Shown: positions 1 to 7,173 of the stretch, piece after piece
Layout: every line of letters starts with the position of its first letter
Numbering within the stretch: position 1 is the first letter of the stretch
Assembly: GCA_011065065.1 (NCBI GenBank)
Contig: JAAKFL010000019.1
Coordinates: 1 to 16,862 of the forward strand
Direction: 5' to 3'
DNA length: 16,862 bases
DNA from: Chlamydiota bacterium
GTDB taxonomy: Bacteria > Chlamydiota > Chlamydiia > Chlamydiales > SLFE01
The notes under the pieces: model-generated
The model's database searches: none
What the model was told of the DNA's origin: nothing
Seen by the model: the letters and a program-made list of their open reading frames with translations, nothing else
Program-made: the position numbers and the translations under genes

Positions 1-291
1 CACGACCTTTGCCATCACGTTTTCCCAAAAACCTATACAGAACCCGTGAATCTCTCATATAACGATACTCTAAAAGATGGGCAAACCATTCGGTTTAAGT
101 CCTCACTAGTAAGAGTCCACATTAAAGGTGCTGTAGAAAAACCTCAAATATTAAAATTGAAATTAGGAACTGAACTCATAGAGGCTCAAGATCAAATCAA
201 GCTCACACCAGACGCTAACTTTTCGAAAGTCCAAAATCGGGTCATCAAAAGAAACAATCAGGTCATTACAGTTCCAAAAATCAGAAAATAG
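1..291 (+). CDS. SLBB-like beta-grasp domain protein, C-terminal fragment (5' end outside window)
   Basis: The reading frame is open from base 1 to a TAG at 289-291, so this is the last 96 residues of a longer protein. A GTG at 46 is in frame but has no ribosome binding site and is probably not the start. The visible part reads V-x-V-x-x-x-G-A-V-x-x-P, then L-x-x-G-T-x-L-x-x-A, then L-T-P-D-A-x-F, and ends with an I-x-V-P motif. That is the pattern of an SLBB (soluble ligand-binding beta-grasp) domain as found in ComEA-type DNA receptors and polysaccharide export proteins. There is no helix-hairpin-helix after it; the protein ends directly with PKIRK. Which full-length family it belongs to cannot be told from the fragment. 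The domain call is fairly secure, the function is not. Confidence 0.6.
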   Translation, partial: HDLCHHVFPKTYTEPVNLSYNDTLKDGQTIRFKSSLVRVHIKGAVEKPQILKLKLGTELIEAQDQIKLTPDANFSKVQNRVIKRNNQVITVPKIRK

Positions 292-297
292 GTCATT

Positions 298-336
298 CCT
301 CTGTGATCCTCTGTGAAATCTCTGTGTTTCTCTGTG
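298..336. repeat. Four CTCTGTG direct repeats
   Basis: The heptamer CTCTGTG occurs at 299-305, 309-315, 320-326 and 330-336, that is, every 10, 11 and 10 bases, with variable A/T/C linkers. The block begins 7 bases after the stop of the SLBB gene. The reverse complement reads as CACAGAG units. Degenerate CACAGAG-type and GCAAAG-type blocks of this kind occur in intergenic regions of unrelated bacteria (recalled, not checked). A GCAAAG block is also present in this window at 14943-14973. No role is known to me. Confidence 0.7.
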
Positions 337-469
337 CTTATTTTTCCTAAGCCAATTTAATCAAACAGCATTTTTTTTACTTCCTCTATTGCCCTAAATT
401 CCGTACTTTGATATTCTTATCCCTTTCAGCGCCGATAAGTTCGCTACGTATGAAAATACACTAGCTGTC

Positions 470-475
470 TATAAT
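470..475 (+). promoter_or_regulatory. Possible weak promoter, TATAAT -10 only
   Basis: A perfect TATAAT lies at 470-475, but no TTGACA-like hexamer is found 16-18 bases upstream. It could be a second start point for the rplC operon or chance in AT-rich DNA. Otherwise the 300-base spacer 292-596 holds only the CTCTGTG block, the promoter at 525-553 and the leader ORF. Confidence 0.25.
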
Positions 476-524
476 TTTCTTTTTAAAAGGACGTCTAGTC
501 AAGCGGGCTACGGAAGAGATTAAG

Positions 525-553
525 TTGACAGGGTACTAGATTTGCGAGATTAT
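525..553 (+). promoter_or_regulatory. Promoter of the rplC operon
   Basis: A consensus -35 TTGACA at 525-530 is followed after 17 bases by GATTAT (548-553). A better-looking TATACT at 551-556 has a 20-base spacer. Either gives a start roughly 30-40 bases upstream of rplC. It is the only strong sigma-70-like (chlamydial sigma-66) signal in the spacer, so it probably drives the large downstream operon. Confidence 0.6.
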
Positions 554-580
554 ACTCTTCTTTTAAGAGGAGTTTAACTG

Positions 581-607
581 ATGAAGGAAAAATCGTATGG
601 CACGTAA
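581..607 (+). CDS. Possible 8-codon leader peptide overlapping rplC start
   Basis: An ATG at 581 is preceded by a good Shine-Dalgarno AGAGGAG (566-572) with 8 bases of spacing. It would encode MKEKSYGT and stop at TAA 605-607, just inside rplC (ATG at 597) and in another frame. rplC has its own weaker site, AAGGA at 584-588, inside this mini-ORF. The arrangement would allow translational coupling. It could equally be chance, with the upstream purine run only helping ribosome loading. Confidence 0.3.
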   Translation: MKEKSYGT

Positions 608-1262
608 ATTGATGGGTAAAAAACGCGGTATGATGCAGCTGTTTGACGATAATGGAAATGTTGTTGTTTGCACAGTGATTGAAGCCGAGCCGAACGTCGT
701 CACTCAGATTAAAACAGCCAAGAATGATGGTTATGATGCAGTTCAACTTGGTTTTGAAGAAATCAAGACGAAAGATCCGCGTACAGTAGAAAAACGAGTG
801 AAGAAGCCACAATTGGGACATTTTAAGAAAGCCGGGATCGCCCCAAGACGATACTTAACTGAGTGTCGTGTCGACAGTGTTGAAGAATACGAAGTTGGGC
901 AAGAGCTCGGTGTGGATCAGTTTGCAGAAGTCAAATATGTCGACGCCACGGCAAGGTCGATTGGTAAAGGTTTTCAAGGGGTCATGAAGTTGCACAACTT
1001 CAGTGGATTTCCAGCCTCTCATGGTACCGGTCCGGTTCACCGACATGCGGGGTCGACAGGAATGAGAAGTACACCGGGACGTTGTTTCAAAGGTGGAAAA
1101 AGAGCGAGTCAGATGGGAAATCGACAAGTAACGACTCAAAGTTTAGAAGTTGTGATGGTTCAACCAGAAGATAACTTGATTATTGTCAAAGGATCAGTTC
1201 CTGGACCGAAAAACGGATTGGTTTATTTGACCGAAGCAACAAAAAAGACAATTAAGAAGTAA
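597..1262 (+). CDS. rplC: 50S ribosomal protein L3
   Basis: L3 binds 23S rRNA early in 50S assembly and its long loop reaches towards the peptidyl transferase centre. The 221-residue length fits chlamydial L3. Family signatures are visible: the loop ASHGTGPVHRHAGSTG (140-155), PGR (160-162), the GNRQVT segment (174-179) and SVPGPKNG near the C-terminus. In E. coli the stretch before PGK is GQNQTPG, which contains the glutamine methylated by PrmB. Here it is GMRSTPG, so that glutamine is absent. This is the first gene of the operon; rpsJ, which precedes rplC in most bacteria, is missing, as in Chlamydia. Confidence 0.97.
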   Translation: MARKLMGKKRGMMQLFDDNGNVVVCTVIEAEPNVVTQIKTAKNDGYDAVQLGFEEIKTKDPRTVEKRVKKPQLGHFKKAGIAPRRYLTECRVDSVEEYEVGQELGVDQFAEVKYVDATARSIGKGFQGVMKLHNFSGFPASHGTGPVHRHAGSTGMRSTPGRCFKGGKRASQMGNRQVTTQSLEVVMVQPEDNLIIVKGSVPGPKNGLVYLTEATKKTIKK

Positions 1263-1277
1263 TCATTGGAGTAAGCA

Positions 1278-1961
1278 GTGGCAAAGCTAAAAAAATACAA
1301 CCTTGCAGGAAAAGAAGTCGGGACGGTTGACGTTGATGATCGTTTGACCAATGCAGAGGCCAATGGTCAGTCAATAAAAGATTATATTGTGGCATTGAGG
1401 AATAATCTTCGTCAATGGTCCGCGAGTACGAAAAACCGGTCGGAAGTAAGTCACACGACCAAAAAGCCACGTCCACAGAAGGGGACTGGTCGAGCCCGAC
1501 AGGGTTCGCTCGTGACTCCTCAGTTTCGAGGTGGTGGAGTTGTATTCGGACCTAAACCGAAGTTTGACCAACATGTGCGTATCAATAAAAAGGAAAGAAG
1601 AGCGGCGATTCGTTATTTGATCGGAGAGAAAATCCGCAACAATCGTATGATTGTCGTGGAAAATCTCGAGATGAGCGAGCCAAAGACAAAGACTGTATCA
1701 CAGTTTGTCAACGCCTGTAATATGAAGGGAAGAACTCTCTTCTTAGGCGAGGCTAAGTCGCAATCTATCGATGTTGAAGGCGAGGAAAAATCCGTAAGCG
1801 TCAAGGTTGATCAGCATCATAATTTCCTAAAAAGTGTTCGGAATATTCCGAAGGCACGTTTTAACGTTGCTCAAAATATTAGTGGTTATGATGTGATGGT
1901 GGCAGGCGATATCATTATTACCGAATCAGCATTGCAACAAATGACAGAATGGTTGTCGTAA
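1278..1961 (+). CDS. rplD: 50S ribosomal protein L4
   Basis: L4 binds 23S rRNA domain I, and its extended loop lines the peptide exit tunnel. At 227 residues it is somewhat longer than E. coli L4 (about 201), in line with chlamydial forms. The tunnel loop is clear: PQKGTGRARQG (66-76), then RGGGVVFGP (84-92). The start is a GTG, supported by GGAG at 1268-1271 with 6 bases of spacing and by alignment of the N-terminus (MAKLKKYNLAG). It follows rplC by 15 bases. In enterobacteria L4 autoregulates the S10 operon; whether this happens here is unknown. Confidence 0.97.
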   Translation: MAKLKKYNLAGKEVGTVDVDDRLTNAEANGQSIKDYIVALRNNLRQWSASTKNRSEVSHTTKKPRPQKGTGRARQGSLVTPQFRGGGVVFGPKPKFDQHVRINKKERRAAIRYLIGEKIRNNRMIVVENLEMSEPKTKTVSQFVNACNMKGRTLFLGEAKSQSIDVEGEEKSVSVKVDQHHNFLKSVRNIPKARFNVAQNISGYDVMVAGDIIITESALQQMTEWLS

Positions 1962-1978
1962 GGAGCCGGAGTTAAGAA

Positions 1979-2323
1979 ATGAAAAGAATAAATCCACGTC
2001 AGATTATCAAAAATAGACATGTGACCGAGAAAACAACGACTCTTGAAGGTCTGAAATCGAATGACAGCAATCCATGCATCTCTCGCTTCGATCAACCAAA
2101 ATATGTCTTCATAGTCGATCGTAGAGCAAACAAAAAAGAAATTGCTCAAGCACTTGAAGAAATTTACAAAGAACAAAACATCAAAGTCACCTCAGTCAAC
2201 ACCATCAATGTAAAGCCAAAATCAACGCGGATGTTGAGAACGCGTCGAGGCGTGGGACGAAAGTCAGGTTTTAAGAAGGCTGTCGTCACTTTAGAAGCAA
2301 AAGATAGTTTGGATAACGTTTAA
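1979..2323 (+). CDS. rplW: 50S ribosomal protein L23
   Basis: L23 sits at the exit of the peptide tunnel and is the docking site for trigger factor and SRP. At 114 residues it has normal bacterial length. The N-terminal VTEKTT motif (15-20), the YVFIVDRRANKKEI segment and the V-x-S-V-N-T-I-N-V-K-P-K strand followed by the basic RTRRGVGRKSG loop are all typical. The ATG has a CGGAG site 7 bases upstream. It is the third gene of the operon, 17 bases after rplD. Confidence 0.95.
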   Translation: MKRINPRQIIKNRHVTEKTTTLEGLKSNDSNPCISRFDQPKYVFIVDRRANKKEIAQALEEIYKEQNIKVTSVNTINVKPKSTRMLRTRRGVGRKSGFKKAVVTLEAKDSLDNV

Positions 2324-2340
2324 AGGAGCTTAGAGAATAG

Positions 2341-3189
2341 ATGTTAAAGAAATTTCGTCCGATCACTCCTAGTCTGCGACAGCTCGTATTGCCAGCGAAT
2401 GAGAAGTTGACTCGCGCCGATGAAAAGAAAGGCCGAAAGCTTGTCAAGCCGACTAAATCATTACTTCTCCCAAAAAGGAGAACAAATGGTCGTAACAACA
2501 AAGGACACATTACCTGCAGACATAAAGGTGGTGGACATAAGCGTAAGTATCGAATCATCGACTTTAAGCGTGATAAAATTGATATCCCTGCAAAGGTAGC
2601 ATCCATTGAGTATGATCCCAACAGATCAGCTTACATTGCCCTTTTAAACTATGCAGATGGTGAAAAGCGCTACATCATCGCATCACAAGGTCTTAAGAAA
2701 GGAGACATGGTGCAGACGAGCGATAAGCCTCCATATTCTGTTGGCTGCTGCATGAAGCTTAAAGATATGCCTTTGGGATCGATTGTTCACAATATTGAGA
2801 TCCAACCCGGAAGAGGTGGAAAGCTTGTCCGTTCAGCTGGGTTGTTTGCACAGCTAATGGCGAGAAGTGATGGAAATGCAACCATTCGAATGCCTTCTGG
2901 TGAAGTTCGACTAGTGAATGAAAATTGCCGGGCAACATTTGGTGTGGTTTCGAATCCAGAGCATAACCTTCGTGTAGAAGGGAAAGCCGGAAGAAATCGA
3001 TGGAAGGGGATCCGACCTACAGTACGAGGGGTCGTGATGAACCCGGTTGATCACCCTCATGGTGGTGGTGAAGGAAAGAGTAAAGGAAATATCCCACAAT
3101 CTCCTTGGGGGACATATGTTGGCGTGAAAACACGTTCGAACAAAAAGTCAACCAAGCATGTTGTGAAATCACGTAAGAAGAAAAAATAA
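2341..3189 (+). CDS. rplB: 50S ribosomal protein L2
   Basis: L2 is a primary 23S rRNA binder needed for subunit association and peptidyl transferase activity. The 282-residue length is standard. The signatures are RNNKGHITCRHKGGGHKRKYR (51-71, OB-fold side), the SH3-like second half, and the highly conserved NPVDHPHGGGEGK (234-246), which holds the histidine important for peptide bond formation. The C-terminus ends in a lysine run. A purine-rich AAGGAG (2323-2328) lies 12 bases upstream of the ATG. Confidence 0.98.
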   Translation: MLKKFRPITPSLRQLVLPANEKLTRADEKKGRKLVKPTKSLLLPKRRTNGRNNKGHITCRHKGGGHKRKYRIIDFKRDKIDIPAKVASIEYDPNRSAYIALLNYADGEKRYIIASQGLKKGDMVQTSDKPPYSVGCCMKLKDMPLGSIVHNIEIQPGRGGKLVRSAGLFAQLMARSDGNATIRMPSGEVRLVNENCRATFGVVSNPEHNLRVEGKAGRNRWKGIRPTVRGVVMNPVDHPHGGGEGKSKGNIPQSPWGTYVGVKTRSNKKSTKHVVKSRKKKK

Positions 3190-3201
3190 CGAAGAAGAAG
3201 T

Positions 3202-3462
3202 ATGGCTAGATCATTAAAAAAAGGTCCATTTGTAGATCATCATCTCATGAGTAAGGTGATGAAAGCGAAAGAAAGCGGTTCCAGTGAACCAATTCGAACT
3301 TGGTCTCGGAGATCCATGATCGTGCCCGAGTTTGTTGGGTTAACGTTTGAGGTCCACAACGGACGGAAGTTTTTATCAGTTTTTATATCGGAAAACATGG
3401 TTGGCCATCGTCTAGGAGAGTTTTCTCCGACGCGAACATTTAAAGGTCACCCTAAAAAGTAA
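3202..3462 (+). CDS. rpsS: 30S ribosomal protein S19
   Basis: S19 is part of the 30S head, near the A-site tRNA and S13. The 86 residues match the family. It begins MARSLKKGPFVD and contains the conserved T-W-S-R-R-S-M-I-V-P-x-F-V-G block (33-46), followed by VHNGRKF and a GEFSPTRTFKGH C-terminus. A purine-rich GAAGAAGAAG tract serves as a weak ribosome binding site. It follows rplB by 12 bases. Confidence 0.97.
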   Translation: MARSLKKGPFVDHHLMSKVMKAKESGSSEPIRTWSRRSMIVPEFVGLTFEVHNGRKFLSVFISENMVGHRLGEFSPTRTFKGHPKK

Positions 3463-3476
3463 AAGGTTAGTAACTC

Positions 3477-3809
3477 ATGGCAACAGCCTACGCAAAGTCA
3501 AAGTATGTACGGATTAGTCCCCGCAAGGCACGGCTTGTAGCGGATCAGATTAGAGGTCTGAACGTCGCAGATGCCAGTTTGCAATTAAGGTATAGTCACA
3601 CCAAAGCAGGACCATTGTTGAAAAAAACCTTGGACAGTGCTGTTGCAAATGCAGAAAATAATGAAGATCTTAACCGCGATAGCCTAAAAGTGATTGAGGT
3701 GAGAGTGGATGAAGGATCAAGAATGAAACGGAGTAAGCCGAAAAACAAAGGTGGAAGCCACCGCATTATTAAGAGAACATCTCACTTTACAATTGTTGTG
3801 GGGGAATAA
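3477..3809 (+). CDS. rplV: 50S ribosomal protein L22
   Basis: L22 lines the peptide exit tunnel opposite L4 and contacts all 23S domains. At 110 residues it is normal. The conserved start A-x-x-K-Y-V-R-I-S-P-R-K-A-R-L-V and the tunnel beta-hairpin, running from SRMKR (81-85) through KPKNKGGSHRIIKRTSH, are present. This is the hairpin whose changes confer macrolide resistance in other bacteria; no unusual deletion is seen. It lies 14 bases after rpsS. Confidence 0.97.
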   Translation: MATAYAKSKYVRISPRKARLVADQIRGLNVADASLQLRYSHTKAGPLLKKTLDSAVANAENNEDLNRDSLKVIEVRVDEGSRMKRSKPKNKGGSHRIIKRTSHFTIVVGE

Positions 3810-3818
3810 GGAGTATAA

Positions 3819-4466
3819 ATGGGGCAGAAAACACATCCAAAAGGCTTTCGACTAAAGCTACACGAGAACTGGAATTCAAAATGGTACGCCAATAAACAAG
3901 AATTTGGACGTTATATTGAAGAAGATTTCATGATTCGAAAATTTCTCTTTGCGCTACCTATTTGCAACGGAACTTCAAATATTAAGATTCGTCGCATGAG
4001 CGAAAAGATAGAGGTGGTGATTTGCACTTCTCGCCCTGGACTGGTTATCGGTAAAAAGGGAAGCGAAATTGAATCCATTAAAAAGAAACTTTCTAAACTG
4101 ACCGGAAAGGAAGTTTTTGTTGAAGTTGAAGAGGTGAAAAGGCCGGATATCGAGGCTAAGATCGTCGCAGATGGAATTGCGAAGAAACTTGAAAGACGGG
4201 TCTCTTTCAGAAAGGCTCTAAAAACGGCTATTCAGTCAGCTATGGATGCTGGAGCGAAAGGGATAAAAGTTCAAGTATCTGGTCGTTTGGGTGGTGCTGA
4301 AATTGCCCGTAAAGAGTGGTACAAACAAGGAAGCATTCCCCTTCATACTTTGAAAGCCGATATTAATTACGCAACAGGACGTGCTGAAACGACCTATGGA
4401 AGCATCGGTGTCAAAGTTTGGATTTACCGTGGGGAAATGAAATCACAAAAGAGAGAGGCGATGTAA
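3819..4466 (+). CDS. rpsC: 30S ribosomal protein S3
   Basis: S3 is in the 30S head at the mRNA entry channel and contributes to mRNA helicase activity. The length of 215 residues is usual. It starts MGQKTHPKGFRL. A type 2 KH domain is centred on the GxxG loop in RPGLVIGKKGSEIE (72-85), and the C-terminal domain carries the VSGRLGGAEIAR motif and the TGRAET segment near the end. A strong AAGGAG overlaps the rplV stop and sits 5 bases before the ATG. Confidence 0.98.
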   Translation: MGQKTHPKGFRLKLHENWNSKWYANKQEFGRYIEEDFMIRKFLFALPICNGTSNIKIRRMSEKIEVVICTSRPGLVIGKKGSEIESIKKKLSKLTGKEVFVEVEEVKRPDIEAKIVADGIAKKLERRVSFRKALKTAIQSAMDAGAKGIKVQVSGRLGGAEIARKEWYKQGSIPLHTLKADINYATGRAETTYGSIGVKVWIYRGEMKSQKREAM

Positions 4467-4469
4467 TTC

Positions 4470-4889
4470 ATGCCATTACAGCCAAAAAGAACAAAATACC
4501 GAAAGCAGATGAAAGGACAACATAAGGGTGTTGCTCAATCATGTCAGTTTGTTCACTTCGGTGACTTTGGCATCCAAGTTTTGGATCGTGGTTGGATTAC
4601 TGAGAAACAAATCGAGGCAGCTCGTATTGCCATTAATCGATATCTGCAACGACGGGGTAAAGTTTGGATCCGAATCTTCCCCGATAAACCCGTTACCAAA
4701 AAACCTGCTGAGGTTCGTATGGGTAAAGGAAAAGGGGGCGTGAGTCACTGGGTTGCAGTTGTCAGACCTGGTCGTATTCTTTTTGAGGTCGCAAATGTCC
4801 CAAAAGAGATGGCACAGGAAGCTATGAGAAGGGCAGCAGCGAAACTGCCTTTAAATACACGTTTTGTTGAGCGGATAGAAGAGGTTTAG
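4470..4889 (+). CDS. rplP: 50S ribosomal protein L16
   Basis: L16 organises 23S rRNA helices near the A site and helps tRNA accommodation. The 139 residues fit the family. Typical blocks are M-x-x-P-K-R-T-K-Y-R-K at the start, GWITEKQIEAAR, GKVWIRIFPDKPVTKKP and RMGKGKGGVSHWVAVV followed by PGRILFEV. Only three bases separate it from rpsC, so translation is probably coupled. A reading frame inside it in a different phase is a shadow. Confidence 0.98.
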   Translation: MPLQPKRTKYRKQMKGQHKGVAQSCQFVHFGDFGIQVLDRGWITEKQIEAARIAINRYLQRRGKVWIRIFPDKPVTKKPAEVRMGKGKGGVSHWVAVVRPGRILFEVANVPKEMAQEAMRRAAAKLPLNTRFVERIEEV

Positions 4890-4892
4890 AAT

Positions 4893-5102
4893 ATGCTAAA
4901 AGCCAAGGAATTAAGAGATCAATCGAGTGAAGAGCTTGAACTCATGTATCATGATTCAATGCATAAACTTTATGAATTGAAAAATCAAGCCAGAATGGAA
5001 AAGCCGGAGCATCCACACGAAATAAGCCAACTAAGACGTCATATTGCTCGATTGCTCACCATTATTAAAGAAAAGCAAAGAGTAAAATCGTTAACCGACT
5101 GA
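4893..5102 (+). CDS. rpmC: 50S ribosomal protein L29
   Basis: L29 is a small helical-hairpin protein at the tunnel exit next to L23. The 69 residues are within the family range. The two helices are visible: KAKELRDQSSEELELMYHDS, then a second helix with the conserved L-R-R-x-I-A-R-L-L-T-I-I-x-E-K. The start is three bases after the rplP stop, with a GAAGAGG site inside the end of rplP. Confidence 0.95.
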   Translation: MLKAKELRDQSSEELELMYHDSMHKLYELKNQARMEKPEHPHEISQLRRHIARLLTIIKEKQRVKSLTD

Positions 5103-5109
5103 GGGATAG

Positions 5110-5358
5110 ATGGAACAACTAACAAGAAACAAAAGAAAACTCAAAGAAGGTGTCGTTGTTTCTAACAAGATGCAAAAAACTGTTGTCGTAGAGGTAACTC
5201 TGACAGAACGCCACAGTCGATATGGCAAGGTGATTAAGCGGAAAACGACATTCTTTGCTCACACTGAAGATCCTCTAAATGTTGGCGAAAAAGTCACGAT
5301 TATGGAAACGAGACCGCTGTCTAAGCGTAAGAGTTGGCGAGTAGTGGCAAAGGCTTAA
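5110..5358 (+). CDS. rpsQ: 30S ribosomal protein S17
   Basis: S17 is a primary 16S rRNA binder of OB-fold type, in the 30S body. The 82 residues are standard. Recognisable segments are R-K-L-K-E-G-V-V-V-S-N-K-M-Q-K-T-V-V-V near the start, the R-H-x-x-Y-G-K-V-I-K-R loop, H-x-E-D-P-L-N-V-G-E-K-V and the R-P-L-S-K-R-K-S-W-R C-terminal signature. It is seven bases downstream of rpmC, with GAGGGA overlapping the rpmC stop. Confidence 0.97.
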   Translation: MEQLTRNKRKLKEGVVVSNKMQKTVVVEVTLTERHSRYGKVIKRKTTFFAHTEDPLNVGEKVTIMETRPLSKRKSWRVVAKA

Positions 5359-5382
5359 TGATAAAACGATTGGAAAGAAACT

Positions 5383-5751
5383 ATGATTCAACAAGAAAGT
5401 AAGTTAGATGTCGCTGATAACACAGGGGCCATCGAAGTCAAGTGTATCAAAGTTTTAGGTGGCTCAAAGCGACGATATGCCGGAATCGGTGATACGATAG
5501 TTTGTTCAGTGAAAGCGACAAAACCTGGCGCAAGCGTGAAAAAAGGTGATGTGGTCAAGGCGGTGATCGTGAGAACTCGCAGTTCAATTAATCGTCAAGA
5601 TGGATCAATACTGAATTTTGATACAAATAGTTGCGTGATTATTGACGAAAAGTCGGAACCGAAAGGAACTCGAATTTTTGGACCTGTTGCTCGTGAAGTG
5701 AGAGATAAGGGATACTTAAAAATTTGTTCTTTGGCTCCAGAGGTGATTTAA
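5383..5751 (+). CDS. rplN: 50S ribosomal protein L14
   Basis: L14 binds 23S rRNA at the subunit interface and contacts the RsfS silencing factor in other bacteria. The 122 residues are exactly the common length. The start MIQQESKLDVADNTGAIEV is diagnostic, and GSKRRYAGIGDTIV and GTRIFGPVAREVRD follow. In most bacteria rplN is followed by rplX and rplE, as here. A GGAAAG site precedes the ATG. Confidence 0.98.
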   Translation: MIQQESKLDVADNTGAIEVKCIKVLGGSKRRYAGIGDTIVCSVKATKPGASVKKGDVVKAVIVRTRSSINRQDGSILNFDTNSCVIIDEKSEPKGTRIFGPVAREVRDKGYLKICSLAPEVI

Positions 5752-5766
5752 GAGAGAAGGTAAACA

Positions 5767-6144
5767 ATGCAAAAAAATAGAAAAAAACCGACGAAAAATC
5801 GCAAATGCCGAAAAGTGAGAAATGGTGATAAGATTGTTGTCAACTCAGGTAACTGCCGTGGGCAAACTGGCATCGTTCTCAAATGCACGGATAATGATCA
5901 TGTTCTTGTACAGGGCGTTAACTTATGTAAAAAGCATGTACGGCCGACCCAAGAAAATCCTTCAGGGAGTATTATTGATATCGAAAGACCGATACATATT
6001 TCAAATGTACAAGTTTGCGATGCGAATGGGAAACCTGTGAAATTAAAGGTTAAGGTTGATGGAAATGGTGAGAAGAATTTCTTCTACAACAGTCAAGGCG
6101 GTGAAGTGACTTACCGTCCTGTGAAAAAACCCCATCAATCATAA
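5767..6144 (+). CDS. rplX: 50S ribosomal protein L24
   Basis: L24 is an assembly initiator of the 50S subunit. The KOW motif, V-R-N-G-D-K-I-V-V-N-S-G-N-x-R-G-Q-T-G-I-V (about 18-38), is clear, followed by GVNLCKKHVRPTQ and P-I-H-I-S-N-V. At 125 residues it is longer than E. coli L24 (104). The extra length is mainly a C-terminal tail (about 100-125) ending RPVKKPHQS. It lies 15 bases after rplN. Confidence 0.96.
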   Translation: MQKNRKKPTKNRKCRKVRNGDKIVVNSGNCRGQTGIVLKCTDNDHVLVQGVNLCKKHVRPTQENPSGSIIDIERPIHISNVQVCDANGKPVKLKVKVDGNGEKNFFYNSQGGEVTYRPVKKPHQS

Positions 6145-6172
6145 AAAGTTAAAACTTTAAAAGAGTTTGAAA

Positions 6173-6727
6173 ATGTCAAGATTAAAAGAAAAATATCACA
6201 AAGATGTCAAGGCTGATTTGCTAAAGAAGTTTGCTTACAGCAATCCTATGAAGATACCATCTGTCACAAAGATTGTGATCAATATGGGGATTGCAGAGCT
6301 TGCACAAGATAAAAATGCACTTCAAGATGCTATCAATGAATTCGCTCTTATTGCTGGTCAAAAGCCTATCATAACAAAGGCGAAAAAGTCGATTGCAAAC
6401 TTTAAGCTGAGAGAAGGAAGTCCCGTTGGCGTTATGGTGACTCTACGCGGAATCCGTATGTTTGAATTCTTGGATCGATTTTTCAATATCGTTTGTCCGC
6501 GAATTCGTGACTTCCGTGGTTTCGAAACCGGAACTGATAAGCATGGAAACTGTACAGTCGGATTAAATGACCACTCAGTCTTTCCTGAATTGAATCTTGA
6601 TAAAGTGAAAGATACAAAGGGAATGAATATTACTTTTGTAACAACCGCAGAAAGCGATGATGAATGCATCGAACTACTGCGACTTATGGGTATGCCCTTT
6701 AAAAATTATGAAATTGTCGTCACTTAA
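6173..6727 (+). CDS. rplE: 50S ribosomal protein L5
   Basis: L5 forms the central protuberance with 5S rRNA and L18. I use the ATG at 6173 (184 residues, starting MSRLKEKYHKDV) rather than a TTG two codons upstream. AAGAG at 6161-6165 is well spaced for it, and recalled chlamydial L5 also begins MSRL. Family blocks are present: K-I-V-I-N-M-G-I, I-A-G-Q-K-P-I-I-T-K-A-K-K-S-I-A-N-F-K-L-R, R-I-R-D-F-R-G-F and G-M-N-I-T-F-V-T-T-A. The gene for S14 (rpsN), which normally follows, is absent. Confidence 0.97.
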   Translation: MSRLKEKYHKDVKADLLKKFAYSNPMKIPSVTKIVINMGIAELAQDKNALQDAINEFALIAGQKPIITKAKKSIANFKLREGSPVGVMVTLRGIRMFEFLDRFFNIVCPRIRDFRGFETGTDKHGNCTVGLNDHSVFPELNLDKVKDTKGMNITFVTTAESDDECIELLRLMGMPFKNYEIVVT

Positions 6728-6757
6728 TAATAGCTGACGAAAGAGGAGATATTTTTT

Positions 6758-7156
6758 ATGACACTTAGCGATCCTGTAGCAGATTTTTTAACGAGGATAC
6801 GCAATGCAATTAATGCTCAACACCGTTATGTGGATATTCCGTTGAGCAAGCTAAAGCAAAATATTGCAGAAATACTCAAAGAAAAAGGGTTTATAGAAAA
6901 CTATATTGTAAAAAGCGACAAGTCTGGTGGCACAATACGAATCTTTTTAAAGTATTTGCGTAACAGAGCGTCTGTGATTCGTGGACTTAAAAGGGCCTCC
7001 AAACCTGGTCTGCGTAAGTATGTAAATTATAAGGATATCCCCATGTTTTTCGGTGGTCTGGGCCTCACCATCCTATCAACTTCGAAAGGAGTGATGGCTG
7101 GAGTTGATGCAGCAAAGAATAATGTGGGCGGTGAGCTTTTGTGCCTCGTTTGGTAG
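6758..7156 (+). CDS. rpsH: 30S ribosomal protein S8
   Basis: S8 binds the central domain of 16S rRNA and, in E. coli, represses the spc operon by binding its mRNA at rplE. The 132 residues are normal. It starts with T-x-S-D-P-V-A-D-F-L-T-R-I-R-N-A and ends with the diagnostic S-T-S-K-G-V-M-A-G then N-N-V-G-G-E-L-L-C-L-V-W. It follows rplE directly (30 bases), without rpsN in between. An AGGAG lies 10 bases before the ATG. Confidence 0.98.
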   Translation: MTLSDPVADFLTRIRNAINAQHRYVDIPLSKLKQNIAEILKEKGFIENYIVKSDKSGGTIRIFLKYLRNRASVIRGLKRASKPGLRKYVNYKDIPMFFGGLGLTILSTSKGVMAGVDAAKNNVGGELLCLVW

Positions 7157-7173
7157 ATTAAGGAGTATAATTA

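Noticed and set aside
46..291. Complete 81-residue gene starting at GTG 46
   Set aside because: The frame stays open to base 1 and the GTG has no ribosome binding site, so it is the end of a longer gene.
298..336. CRISPR array
   Set aside because: The units are 7 bases with 3-4 base linkers, far too short for CRISPR repeats and spacers.
495..821. 108-codon minus-strand frame over the rplC start
   Set aside because: It is antisense to rplC and its promoter and resembles nothing; rplC is certain.
6145..6158. AAAGTT-AA-AACTTT palindrome before rplE
   Set aside because: It is short and AT-only apart from one G-C pair, with a 2-base centre; it is too weak for a terminator and is probably chance.
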